Shown: piece by piece, positions 36,096 through 52,102 of the stretch
How the letters are laid out: each line of letters begins with the position of its first letter
Position numbering within the stretch: position 1 is the first letter of the stretch
Assembly (NCBI GenBank): GCA_965153455.1
Contig: OZ234495.1
Span: forward strand, 9,296,875-9,360,874
Direction of reading: 5' to 3'
DNA length: 64,000 nucleotides
DNA from: Sphagnum compactum
Lineage: Eukaryota; Bryophyta; Sphagnopsida; Sphagnales
Program-made: the position numbers and the translations under genes
The notes under the pieces: model-generated
Database searches by the model: none
Told to the model about the DNA's origin: nothing
The model's input: the letters and a program-made list of their open reading frames with translations, nothing else

Positions 36096-37840
36096 TGTGA
36101 GTTTCTTTTCTTCAGGGAACTTTATGAAACAATTCTTATTTCAATTGTTGGTGCTGGTAAGAACAACTGTTGGCTGGATACTGAAAATTGATGCGCATAA
36201 TCACCAGTTTTCAGTACCCAAGCTGAGTTGGGTATTGAAAACCGACCTGCCTAGCTAGTGTCATGTTTTTTATGAGAATCATCGATAAGGTATCTCACTT
36301 ACATTGAAGGTATTAACTCTTTAATACTTGTCAAGACAAAAAGTTTGATACCTTACTTGCATTCAGGTGTGAAGACCTATGTTTTGGTGGTAGGGTAGGG
36401 CCATTAAGCCATGAGCCTGTGTTGATCTAATAGTATTCCTACTTACCACCAAGTTCGGGCATTTAACAATTCTTCAAATGCCCACATTGTGTTATGGTAT
36501 TCCTGCTGACAAGGAATGCACTTGCACTCATCTTTCTCCTTACAAGCACTTATTTCAAGTCCCACCCTTTCAGATCAAAAGTCTACAAATTCCCTTGCAA
36601 CTAAACTAGAAAACTCAATGGGATCATTATTTGTCATCATCCTCTATAACATAAACTTAAACCCTGGATTCTCCTCACCACAATTTACATGGTGGACACC
36701 CGCCTACCCCTAAAACCCTTCCTCTCTTTCCTTCCTCTATTATCCAATCCCACTCACAATTGCCATACAATGACTTAGTTTTCATTGCAATGACTGGCAT
36801 AGAGCCCACCCCTGACTAGGCACAGTAGCCTTTTGGTGAAGAGGCTCTTACTTACAAATGCTGACTAAGGTATTTGTCTTCCCTCTCCAGTATATTCCTA
36901 CTGACCAACAAGGTTTGGGCATTTAATAATAATTCATCACCTCATCAGTTGAGGTGCAAGAAAGGAGCTGATCCAGCCCTGGACAGCAACCACAAGGATT
37001 TTAACAATCTCCTGAACTAGTCTTGTGGGGGAGAAGTTCAAAAGATGAAAATTGACCCTCTCCAAAGCTTAATTCATACTTTACAAGTGTAGCCTATGTA
37101 TGACGCCCTTGGCCAAAGTGTGAACTTGTTACCCAACTACATTTTCCTTTCAAAATAAATTTTTGGCAATTTAATTGAATTTTTGATGATAAATAATATG
37201 ACTCAAAATTCAATATCTCCCACACCTTAGGTCTAAATTTTTTCCAATTGACTTGATGCCTTGGGTGAACCCACAGCAATAGTAGCATAATTGAGTGTGC
37301 GGATAGATGGTAGAAAATAGAAGTAGCAACCCATTGTGAATATTGGATCAAGAATGGAATGTTATGAATGAATGTCTGCTGGTACTGTTTTTCTAACACC
37401 TTTTCTTTCCTCACTTCGCAACGAGTGGGCCACAGGTGGCAGCAGCTGCACCACTTGCTTCCCAAATTTGCGGGCTTGAGCCCGGCAATCTGGGGAGAAC
37501 CCATTATGTCACCATATTATTATGTGTGCACGAAGTACTTAAATTATAAGAGTTACGAATGACAAGACCAGACCAAACAAAATCCCTTGAAGCTACTATA
37601 CTCTATAATGATTCTTAACACTATATCCCTGCCTTACAAGGCAGGGCCAACAAAGGGACTTTCATGAGAGAACATGATTGAAGATCAAAGGTAGAGAGTT
37701 TTCACTTGCAGTGGAATTGTAGTCTGTTGTCACATGGTAAGAACCTGTTGCTGTGTTTTCTAGTGTGATTGGAGAGCACCTTACAGAGTGAATTCTTTCT
37801 TCCACTGTTTATGAGGCATTTTGAACATGGATGATTCATC
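36096..37840. other. Intergenic, no gene seen
   Basis: No reading frame here looks like a protein. A relic of the AAGCTACTATACTCT dispersed repeat lies at 37,580-37,640. Confidence 0.45.
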
Positions 37841-38037
37841 AGCTTCTGTTATTGCCTCCTATTGGCTTTTCAAGATTTGACCTATCCTGCTTTGCTTTGA
37901 GGGATTGGCTGTAAACTGTTTTTGCATTGCATGATATTATAATAATACCTAAGCAGGCAGATCCAGACCATTGGTATCATTCACTTATGCATCCATCCAT
38001 ACCAACTTACATTCAGTAGTTTTCTATTAAAAAAAAA

Positions 38038-38643
38038 TTCAATTTTGTGATGTAGCCAAAACTCGCAATAAACATCAACAAGATGATTTAGCCAAATTTG
38101 GCTATAGACCAGATATTATGAAAGTAAAAAATAAAATTAAGGATCATTTTCTATTTTTGGAACCTGGTTGGAGAAATCTGGCCATTTTTCACACTAAGTT
38201 ACATTCATTGGAGTGGGCATGTGGGAAGGTACCTAGTGATGATGGGCAGGTGCTATTTGCCTGCTATTGGCTTTTGAAGATTTGCCCTATCTTGCTTCTC
38301 TTTGAGTAATTGGCTAGAATTTATTTTTCTTTTTGGCATGCATGGTATTATTATGAAAAGGCCACCCAAGTGTTTTTTGGGAGCAAATTTTCTCATTTTT
38401 TGACCTGAAAAAAATGTGATTTCTACACATACAAAGGATTTATTTTGAAAAAAATCCCCCCCCCCTCTTTGCCAGATTTTGTTTGTTTTTGAATTGCCAG
38501 ACATTTTACAACAGGTTTCAACTGGTAGCCAAAACATAAAAGGGTTTGTAATTTTTTTTTTCTATTTTCATATCTGTTCTATAGCCAAATTTGGCTAATT
38601 CTTTGGTTGGATGATTGCTGGTTTGGCTACATCACAAAATTGA
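38038..38643. mobile_element. 606-bp MITE with ~65-bp terminal inverted repeats
   Basis: Left end TTCAATTTTGTGATGTAGCC (38,038) through AGCCAAATTTGGCTATAGA (to 38,109) is inverted at 38,579-38,643 (TATAGCCAAATTTGGCTA...GGCTACATCACAAAATTGAA). The interior is non-coding. Interior bases 38,258-38,355 (CTATTGGCTTTTGAAGATTT...GCATGGTATTATTATG) are related to 37,858-37,950 just outside the element. It is flanked by A runs, so a target duplication cannot be read. Single-ended relatives lie at 3,540, 29,077 and 29,657. Confidence 0.88.
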
Positions 38644-38979
38644 AAAAAAAAGAAAAAAAAGAACCCTGCCCATACCTCAGCAGCTCATACATACATCCCA
38701 ATGAACATGCCTCTCATTCTCACCCTCACTTTAATTTTGCCACAAACTCACCTAACCTTTTGCCTGAAATAAATTTCAATTTAAGGTGTGTTATTTAATT
38801 CTAGAAAAATGTAGCTTATTTATGTTGTTGGCCTCACCAAAGTCTTTTAACAAATTAACATTGAGATTTATTTTAGTGATTGACAATAATTCAAACTGGT
38901 TTAAATGAAATAAGTAAAGAGTCCAATAGTGATTGTCAATTGACAATTATATATGATCATCCATGTGATAATTATGAAA

Positions 38980-39430
38980 TTATTTCATAACTTCTTAACT
39001 ACGTTGCCCCTTTCACCAATCCACCTACATGGATATGAAAAAGCAAATTAAAATGTGCTTTTTTATAATTGATTTTTTATAATTTGGTTGAATTCAATTA
39101 AATGAAGTTATGAAAAAGATTTAACTCAATTCAATTTGGTTTCAATTTAATTCACTTCACTTGCATTTCAATTCAAATTGATGGTTTGAATTCAATTCAA
39201 TTAATTTGTATTCTATTGACTTCAAGTTGATTTAATTATCTTCAATCCAATCAAATTTAGTTCAATTTCAATGAAAATACTAATCTAATTGAATCTATAG
39301 GAGAAGAATATTATTACACTTAATTCAATTTTTCAATTAAAAAATTTGAACTAAATTCAAATATAATTGAGTTACATTCAATTCAAGTTGCAAAATGCAA
39401 ATTCTCTCAAACATAATATAATTTTTACAA
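38980..39430. repeat. Degenerate TTCAATTYAATTCA-rich DNA
   Basis: Dense TTGAATTCAATTCAAT-like steps on both strands, preceded by CCACCTACATGGATATGAAA at 39,019. The same combination appears at 16.6-17.2 kb in reverse, and a weaker motif at 43,370. Probably an old dispersed element. Confidence 0.5.
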
Positions 39431-39823
39431 AATCAACTCATTTTCTCAACGCAAAGTGCAAGTATGAGTAAAAAGTTCAACAACTAATTAAAATTAAAAT
39501 TCCTCAACCCTCAATTTTAATAAAATGCAAACCAAATACCCTCCTCCCAACACTATTCTCACTTTTGAAACTTAAAAATCAATGGGTAGGGTATATGTAT
39601 GTATATACCCTCCATGTTTCAACAAAGAACCAATTCTGACCCTTGACAGGAGGTTTAGAAAAAGCATAGAAACCAGGGTTCTAAAAAAAGCCCAAAGAAC
39701 TGAGTCAAAGAACCCACCAGAATAGGAAATTATGAAATACTGAAGATTTTCAAAAACTCAGAACCAGAGATTCTTTGATTTTTACAATTTCAAGCTCAGA
39801 ACAACCCTGCCTCCTTGGCCATT

Positions 39824-40098
39824 ACCCTAAACCCTAAACCCTAATAGACAAGATATAGCCCAACCACTGTTGTGCATGTAAGTGAATATAGCCATATATA
39901 TGGCATGAATCATCTGTGTAAGTGTAAATGATTTACAGTTACATAACTTCTTTTTTTTACATTGACACTTACACAACTTGTGTGTAAGTGTATTTTTTTA
40001 CACTTGCACTTACACACGGGCAGTGTAAAAAAATTTGAAATGCACTTACACAACTCTGTTTGTATTTTTAAAGTTGTGTAAGTGTCGAGTAAGAAAAC
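39824..40098. repeat. Telomere motif and palindromic GTGTAAGTG cluster
   Basis: CCCTAAACCCTAAACCCTAA at 39,825-39,843. Then 39,915-40,095 carries alternating CACTTACACAA and TTGTGTAAGTG motifs, giving several overlapping hairpins (for example GACACTTACACAACTTGTGT at 39,964, and CTTACACAAC...GTTGTGTAAG at 40,045-40,083). Confidence 0.75.
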
Positions 40099-41199
40099 TT
40101 AGGGTTTTAGGGGCAGGGAGTGTGGTTTGTTGTTTGTAACTTTTCTCGCCAAGCTTTCTTTTGCACCATCGTCAGAAGCTTTGTTTGACCATCATTGAAG
40201 CTCGAAGCTCAAACTACTTCACCACCGTTCGAACTATTTCACAAGTGAGCAAAGTAGCATTGCCCCCCCCCCCTTCTTGAGCTGTTGTCTTGTGCAAGTT
40301 GTAGGAGCACGAGGTGGAGTGCATTGACCTTGTTGTCACCTTTGGAGGTGAACATGACCTACCACCCCCCCACCCCCACTTGCCCTTGGCTTTTTTGTTT
40401 TTGTGTTTACATTTCATGGGTTGTGTTTGTGTTTGTGTAGGTTGCATGATGCATGGAGCATGTTCAATGTCTAGTGACAATGGTGTCGGGTCGTCACGAA
40501 TTGGCACCATCTTGAGTTGAGTAAACCATCTTGTTTTCAACCCCCTTGTCTTGTTCCTGTGCGTTGTTTCTTGTGTTGGTGATGGTGTTTTTGTGTTGCT
40601 ATTGGTGATTATACCTCGGTTATGGTCTTGTTCCCCTTTCCTTGTTTCATGTGTGTAGGGTGCAACAATTAGAGTTTAAGACCAAAGTAGCAACAATAGA
40701 TCAAATTGTGGCAATAGCAAATCAAATTGTGATAATCGCAATTTTTTCAAGTAAGTTCTTTCAATTTTACCTTCATAATAACAAATTTTACATTTCAGTG
40801 AAATCAATCATAGATTGTTTGTAAAATCTAAGTCAATTTTGGTTTAGATTGTCTACAGAATCTAAGTAAAAAAAAATTGGTTTGTTTTAAGGTATGGTAA
40901 GACAACAAGATCATGTAGGGTTGGACATGGTTTCCAACTCAATACCTAATCAAGGAGATCAATACAAACATCCTTAGATGACAACCTTGTTTGGGTTTTC
41001 ACTTAAGGGGACAACCTTTTCATTTTGCATAAGTGTTTGTATGCTTCAAATTCAACCAATAGAAAAAGAGAGAGCAAAAACTTTAGTGACTTTACATAAA
41101 TAAGACAAATTTTGGGCTAGTTATAGTTGCAAATTTGCTCCATGGGCCTTTTTTGTATAAGCAATTGAGATTTTTCAATTGTGAAGAAGTTCAGTAATT

Positions 41200-42145
41200 G
41201 AGGTGTAACATTTGTTTTCCCCATGTTGTCACTATATTTTTGATTAGGAAGAACACAAAAGGGAAGAAAGCCATTATTGCATACAACACCCTATTTGGGA
41301 TAGGTGCTATGAAAAGACATGTTAAATATGAACATCTTGAGCTCTTGATTGCCTTTGTTGAAGAAGTTGCTGTTGTACACAACAATTCAGGGTCACAAAT
41401 AACGGGTGTTGTAGGACCATGTAGCAAGCCAAAAATGTTCCAAAGTAGCTCTAGGTGCAATTTTAGTTTTTTCTTAAAGCAAAACTCCTTACAAGAGAAG
41501 TTAAATGAAGCTTAATAATTATTCATGGAGGACTTAGTCTTATTCATAGCAAAAGGGTTCTTTCCCTTGATCACATGTGAAAATATTTGGATGTGGATGT
41601 TGGCATCAAGTTTGGATTCAAAACTTGTTTTCCCATTTCGAATGACATTGTCCAAAGAAATTCTTCCATCTGTGGTTACACATTGTGTAGATTTGTATGT
41701 TCAACTTCAACTTGATGTTATGCCTATAGTCACAACTACTGTGATTTGTGGATGAATAGCCAACAGGATATTTTTGCCCTTGTTGTACAAATTTGTTATA
41801 AATTCACAATTGACCTTTTGAAGTTAATGACATTACAAGCATGGGGTTGGCAAGGCAATTGAAGACCATGTTGAAGAAATTTGCTTTCACATCTAAGGTG
41901 TTGTGCTATGTGAAAGACAAGGGCACTAACTTGGTGAGCATGATTGCTGCCCTCATGTCGATGATTTCATATGAAGCCCTAAATTTGCTTTAACCTTTTG
42001 ATGAAATAGGTTTTGGACATGTTATGAGTAAGGCAGTTCATTATGCAACCAATGATGATAAAATTTCTAAAAACTTGGCATTGATGAGTGTGAAGTTTGC
42101 ACAAACATCTCTCCAATCATGCATCACTTGGCCAAAAAAATTAGG
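41200..42145 (+). pseudogene. Decayed hAT-type transposase, N-terminal half
   Basis: Frames in order resemble the N-terminal half of BED-finger hAT transposases. 41,240-41,400 reads RKNTKGKKAIIAYNTLFGIG then AMKRHVKYEHLELL (end of a BED-like finger with the HxxxH-type KRHVKYEH) and VEEVAVVHNNSGSQ. 41,525 on reads MEDLVLFIAKGFFPLITCEN and VFPFRMTLSKEILPSVV. 41,753 on, after a frameshift, reads WMNSQQDIFALVVQ; 41,830 on reads LKTMLKKFAFTSKVLCYVKD, MSKAVHYATND and LQSCITWPKKLG. In-frame stops and frameshifts show it is dead. The C-terminal half is absent, complementary to the relic at 12.6 kb. Assignment is from remembered family pattern. Confidence 0.68.
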
Positions 42146-44426
42146 TATGTTGACAATTTTCAATTTTTGCAATTCAAGCAATTTTTGGTTGTGAAAAATA
42201 CAACGAAATTAATTTCCTTTTGTCATTGTGCATTGTAAAGAAATGAACAAAAAATTGGAGTCGGACACGCATTGAATTCAATTCGTTTGAACATAAACTA
42301 ACAACTTTGGTGAAGATGCGATTTGCATCAAAAGTTGTAATGTCTTTAGCATAGACTTGGGCAATTGCTGAAGCAATTTGTGATGCTTTTTCCCTCGTTG
42401 TGACTACATGTGTAGTCAATTAGTGCCATCGGTATTGGTTATTGTCAAATGCCTTAGCTTTTGCAATCAAGTTGTTTGTAAAACTCTCCAAGGAAATATT
42501 GGAGTTATAAACATAAATTGATGTCATTGAGGAGAAGGGCATGCGCATGAAGGTGATGCAATTAGGCGCCAACATGCGAGGGCAAGTAACTATTATTCTA
42601 AGGCCTTCCCTTGATTTCATGGTTTCTTTCAAACCCACTAAAGCTCACGATATGGTTGCTTTTATGTTGGATTTCAATTCAAGGATTTGAATTTAGTGAA
42701 AGACTATGTTGACCACTCTTTTACAATTGAGATTGTTGCTACATATGACAAAGAATTTTTGTTTTTTATTTTCAAGATTTTGTACTAGAAGCACCATGGA
42801 TGGTCCAATATTTCTTCCATTGTTGTGCAAGAACCTATGCGCAATCTTAATATTGTTTTTGGAGCAAGAGTATTTGAGGAGGAGATTTGTTTTGAACAAG
42901 CTTGTTTTAAGTAAGTATTACTTTTTTGATTTATTTGGAAAACAATTTGAATTCATTTGTTCTTGTTTGTACACTTGAACCTAACTTTTGGTTACAACTT
43001 ATTTGTGTAAATTTAGGTTCAATAAGACTTGTCTTGTTTTCGGACATTTATGGTGCTTTTGGAAGAGGCGGAAAACCTTTTTCTTTGATGATCAAATTAT
43101 GAAGGAGAATTTCCAACATTTGCCAAGTTGGTTAGAACAATTCTAGGCCTACCAAGTACTCAAATTCTAGTGATGTAGGAGTTTATTCATATGAGGTTCT
43201 TTGCAAAAAGTTTTATATGTTGCTTCTACATGACCATTTTGGTTGTATGGCTGTCCTTGGACCATTCCAAAGACAATTCATAAATAACTACCTCATTTTC
43301 AAGCCTAAGTACTTCATAATTTTTTTTTTCTTATTAATTTTCATAGTAACTACCTCACTCCTTTTTCCTATCCACCAACATGGATTTAAAAAAAATTTAA
43401 CATGTGTCTTTTCATGTCTATGAAATGTATATTAATTTAAATTCTAGCAAATTTAATATTTCTTCCTCGGCTTCACCAAACTCATCCACATCTTTCGATG
43501 GTCCTCCTTGAGCTTCAAATCCAACAGTGGGATTGTTAGGCCAATTCTTGATTAGAAAAACCAAAAGATTTAGGATCTTTGGACTAAGGTGACAATGATG
43601 AAAACTTGCGAGAATACTTACAATTGATAATATTCTCTCTATCCCAATTTGAGCTCCACGCTGCTACACACTACCAATGACAATCAACTATTTAAATTTT
43701 TTAATGTTTTCATGTATTTATGTCAATGTCCTAATGAAGTTGAAAGTTATGTGGAAGAATGTGTTCATAATTGGGACATGTTTCCATGATTTGTGATAAT
43801 GTTTAGTTCATTTCACATATGGAACCTTCTTGGTTTTGATTAAGCTCCTACCCTTTGTTGTGACATTTATGGAAGCGTCAAGTCTATGGTCACATTGGAC
43901 ATTAGACACTTGTGAATTTTATAAAGTTTGCATGATTGGGCATCTTCCTTGCATAAGATTCTGAAATTTTCCTTAATTTTCTCATTTTCTCAAAATCAGA
44001 ATCTCATTTTCCCACTGGGTACAGTTACATTCCACATGGGTTGTGGGAATTTGTTTAAATCCTCTCCAAGGAAACAAAACCCACTCTATGATTGCTTTCA
44101 TTTCCAGATGAAATTTGTCATCTGTTGACAACAACAGAGAAAGATGATACGCATAAAACATCACCTTGTCACCAAAAACAAATTCTGGTTTCCAAGCACT
44201 ATTGCTGAATGACTTCAACTCAGAAACACCCATACACTTGTCAATGCCTTTTGTCATTGAGAACCAGATCATATGTCAATTTGGAGCTTCCAATGTACAA
44301 TTCATATCCCATGAAAGAAATTTATGTTATCCAGGATTAAGATTTTAAGATTGCCATAATGTTGACTGATTTAAGAAACAAACAAGCCTCAACAGAGATT
44401 CGACTTTCAATGCCAAAATGTTGTTA
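42146..44426. other. AT-rich spacer and 3' flank of the YY1-like gene
   Basis: No gene recognised. Short open frames here lack any family resemblance. 44,000-44,426 probably includes the 3' UTR of the minus-strand YY1-like gene. Confidence 0.45.
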
Positions 44427-48584
<4,158 letters not shown>

Positions 48585-50330
48585 TCTTCTCGAACCTGTG
48601 ATCACTGTGATCTTTCTCTCTCAATGTTGCAAGCAGCATCACCCACCCTGCCACTGTTTTGTCTTCTGTATCCTTGATGTTGATTTACCCTCGAGCTATA
48701 TATATAGATATCTCAATTTGTCATTCCTTCTTCATCAGCTCTTGAGGGCAAGCTGCAACAATGACTCTCTCTCTCCCCTTCACTACCTCTTCATCTGTCT
48801 CTGCAAATACTCAATTCACAGCTCACTGTACACTCTGCAACCTGTAAACAAAGCCAGAAATTCCATTGCCCCCTGCATTGCAAGCTATGCACAGCAGCTT
48901 CACAAACACATCAACTTCATGTTCTGATGGAAAAATGTCACCACTAAATTAATCCCCAGAGAATTCTTCAATGCCACTTCCTCAGCTCTTTGCAATCCTG
49001 CTCCTCCTGGTCATGGATTCACAGCCTTGAGATGCCTGTCCTGCAAAATACAAAATAACATGTAAGTATGATCTACAGAAATGCCCAGCAGCAGCAGCTA
49101 TTTTGAGAGTTCCAAAGGCATATTGTGAAACCTAGAGCCACACTCAAATGTGCTCATTGTTTTCATTGCCAAAAGAATCAGAAACTGAAGAAGTTCATCA
49201 CACTTGCCAAGGTGATGACAGATTTATCCCAAAACAAAAATCCACAATTTTGGGCCAGGGTTTGAGCTTGAGCTTGCAAGACACAAAAAAAACAATGTGA
49301 ATGTTGCAGTGAATCCAACCTCAGCAATCTGATGATAGACCCATTACTGCAAACTCCTCACACAGTTGTGTTTTTGACACAGCACCCAACACACAGATTG
49401 AATGGGAGAAAGAGTAAAGAAAGAAAGCAGAGAGTAAGGGTGTTTAGGTCACAGAAGAAGAGAAGTGTTTCCTGTGAAATTGCACATCACAGGAACACTT
49501 CTTTTTTGCTGCTGCACAGTAGCAAAAACTATAGATCAAGGCACCTGAATATACTTTGCACTTCATTGGAAGGAAGCCACATACATGGGGTTCTGAGAGT
49601 GCATCCCAGCTCACAATCCTCTCTATGTGTCTTGTCTGCCTACAAGACACTCCTCCTCTGGGAATCTCCCACATGCTATGCAAGTCTTTTGTCAAGAGAA
49701 ACAATTCCCTAATCACACGACTGGAGCCTGAACATGGTTTCACATAACCCCAGCAGAAATTGCAATCTGGTTTTCAACTCCTAGTAAAACGCCTATCACA
49801 AGAGACACCCCATTTCATGCTCTACACTCACAAGCACTTTACAAGCAGCAAAAAAGCTAAGCCTCTCTCCACCCCATCGCCATATCTCATGCGAATACTG
49901 CATGTACAACCCCTTTCACTCCCACCCATCTCCTCTTCCCCTCCCCTTTCTCTCCAGTTTACCCTTCACCACACCCATCTCCCACAACAGTGCCTCTTCA
50001 TGTCTCTCCGTCTCTGTCTGTCGCTCTCTGTGTCTCTGCATACACCGGATTACAACAACACATCGCAACCCAGAGTACCCTTTTCTCTAGTGAGGATGCA
50101 AATATATCTCTCATGTCCCAACTCTTTAAATACTGCTGCACTCTCTCTCTTCCATCTCACCTTCCAGAACCCGATTCCAACTGGGTACTGCCTGCCAAGC
50201 TCAGTCTTTTGCGGACCTTCCTTCCTGTCGACCTGTAACATCTCTGCTGCTCCTGCATCCTACCTTTATGGCTGGCTAACACTCAAGGATACACAAAAGG
50301 CTCCTGTAACATTGCACTCCATTCCACCAC

Positions 50331-50367
<37 letters not shown>

Positions 50368-50394
50368 CGGCTCTTCTCTGGTCTTCAACCTCCT
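48585..50394 (-). promoter_or_regulatory. 5' leader, probable leader intron and upstream region of the YY1-like gene
   Basis: A strong minus-strand acceptor, TATTTTGCAG/GACAGG at 49,041, suggests a leader exon from 49,040 to the ATG at 48,584, preceded by a leader intron. The plus strand is pyrimidine-rich and carries (CT)n at 50,337-50,364, that is (GA)n on the gene's strand. A 299-codon plus-strand frame runs through this tract but is low-complexity and is not called as a gene. Confidence 0.4.
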
Positions 50395-50660
50395 TATGTG
50401 CTACACACTAGTGGCTGCTTGCTGGACCTGCAGTGAGGTTGCTAGCGCGGATTGCTGCAGCGATGGCCGCGAGTGCAGAGGACGTCATGGAGCAAAGCGT
50501 TGTCGAGCTTTGCCTCATCCACTCCCTGGCTCTTTGCGGCTCCTGGTGCAACCGCGCGGTGCCCGCGCGGGCGGGCAGCTGCCGCCTGCAGCCCACCCGG
50601 CGGGGCGGGTCGCCACACCCGGCCCGTGCTCAGACCCGTGCTGCACATGTGAGCAATGAG
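50395..50660. other. GC-rich island upstream of the YY1-like gene
   Basis: A sharply bounded GC-rich segment with Pst I-like CTGCAG steps, GACGTCAT (bZIP-type core) at 50,480 and G/C blocks. A plus-strand ATG at 50,462 following a CT-rich leader opens MAASAEDVMEQSVVELCLIH, running to 50,680 unless spliced at CAT/GTGAGC (50,649). It could be the first exon of a divergent gene that is now truncated, a bidirectional promoter or the first leader exon of the YY1-like gene. Not resolved. Confidence 0.4.
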
Positions 50661-50689
50661 TGGAGCATGATTGGAGCATGAAATTAGTG

Positions 50690-51600
50690 GAATTTTATTT
50701 TTTTAAAAAGAAAATTGGTAATCAAACTTAAATTTACTCAATTGATATCAGTGATTTAATTTAATTAACTTTTTTTTTTTTTCAGTTTTCTGATGAAGTT
50801 GCCTCATTGGCTAGCATGCCCAAGAGGGATTTATCAAAATCAAAATATCTATTATGGCAAAAGTTCAAATAGTTTTTAAAAATGCTACCAAACTAAAAAA
50901 TCAAAGTCCCAATGAAGTGAGAAAATTTTGCCATTTTTTTCAGGGAAAAAAAAAGGAATATTTAACAGAATGCTCCCTTTAAAAAAATAATTAATTTCCT
51001 CCTTTTAGTGAAATTTCGCAATAAAAAAAGCTGATTGATTTAATCTACAGGAAAATGGGTAAAACTCAATTTTGAGTCAAAAGTATTGAAAGAGGTGTTG
51101 TTTCTTCTTTGCTTGGGTGGGTTTTGCTTTGCATCCACAAGGAAACCATTTTTCATCCATGAGATATGAGTGGTATCTTAATTAGGTTTAATATCAATCT
51201 TTTTTCTTTTTTTTTCAATAATGCAAGCATCAAATTATTCTCATCCAAGTAAAGGGATGTATTGGGACTTTTAACCACAAATCATTTGATGACATCCGCA
51301 ATCGATTTTTCTAAAACATATTACGACAAGCATAGGTTAAATTAAATCACACAATACTTAGTTTCATAACTAATCATTGATATGTTCCACACAACATTCG
51401 GATGAATCAATAAATTTTTATGCTCCAAACATGACCTTGGGAGGCTTACAACAGACCATGACTTAATTCGTACAAGGATGTAACTACATAGTTGTGCAAA
51501 ATGGATGGGAAACCCTAAACCCATCCATTTTTGCAAAAGTTTACAATTTGATAAGTTCTCTTAAGAAAGAAAAATGAATATCTAGTTCACTTGTTTTTCA
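50690..51600. other. AT-rich spacer
   Basis: No gene seen; homopolymer-rich. Confidence 0.5.
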
Positions 51601-51604
51601 TTTG

Positions 51605-52102
51605 TATTCCTGTCCCATAGCTAACCATGGTGGTTAACTATGTCATGACCATTAACCATTATTCACATGCATCTTTTTATCTAGTAGTCCTCCTCACCAA
51701 GCACCTTACATACTTGCTTACCTATCTATCTAACACACACATTCTCGATCTCCTTCTCTGCGATACTTGGTAATTACCTAGGTAGTGTGAAGAAGGGGAG
51801 GTAGGAGGTTTTTACAAAATATGTTATGTAGGTAACTTGGTTGTTGTCGTTCATCCACAAGTGAGTCATAGTTCATTATGGGTGTTTCCAATGGACGGAT
51901 GGATGGATGGATGGTGCATTGGTGGGTCACAATATCCGTAAAATGAGTCATAGTTCATTAGGGGTGTTTCCGATGGATGAATGGATGGATGGATGGTGCA
52001 TTGGTGGGTCACAATATCCCTAAAGTGAGTCATAATTCATTACGGGTGTTTCCAATGGATGGATGGATGGATGCATTGGTGGGTCACAATATCCCTCTTG
52101 TT
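51605..52102. mobile_element. Diverged MITE relative (copy D) with a 3x82-bp amplified end
   Basis: CCATAGCTAACCATGGTGGTTA (51,616 on) matches the CCTAGCTAACCATGGTGGTTA segment of copy B. The internal CTATCTATCTAA/TAGGTAGT arms follow, then TCATCCACAAGTGAGT. From 51,861 the terminal part is present three times with an exact 82-bp spacing (51,861; 51,943; 52,025): GTGAGTCATAGTTCATTA, TTTCCAATGGA, (GGAT)n, TGCATTGGTGGGTCACAATA. The third unit is shortened within (GGAT)n. Confidence 0.8.

Noticed and set aside
49760-50659. 299-codon plus-strand reading frame
   Set aside because: It runs through CT-rich and (CT)n DNA, so Ser/Leu/Pro-rich translation is expected by composition. No domain is seen, and it lies in the leader region of the minus-strand YY1-like gene.
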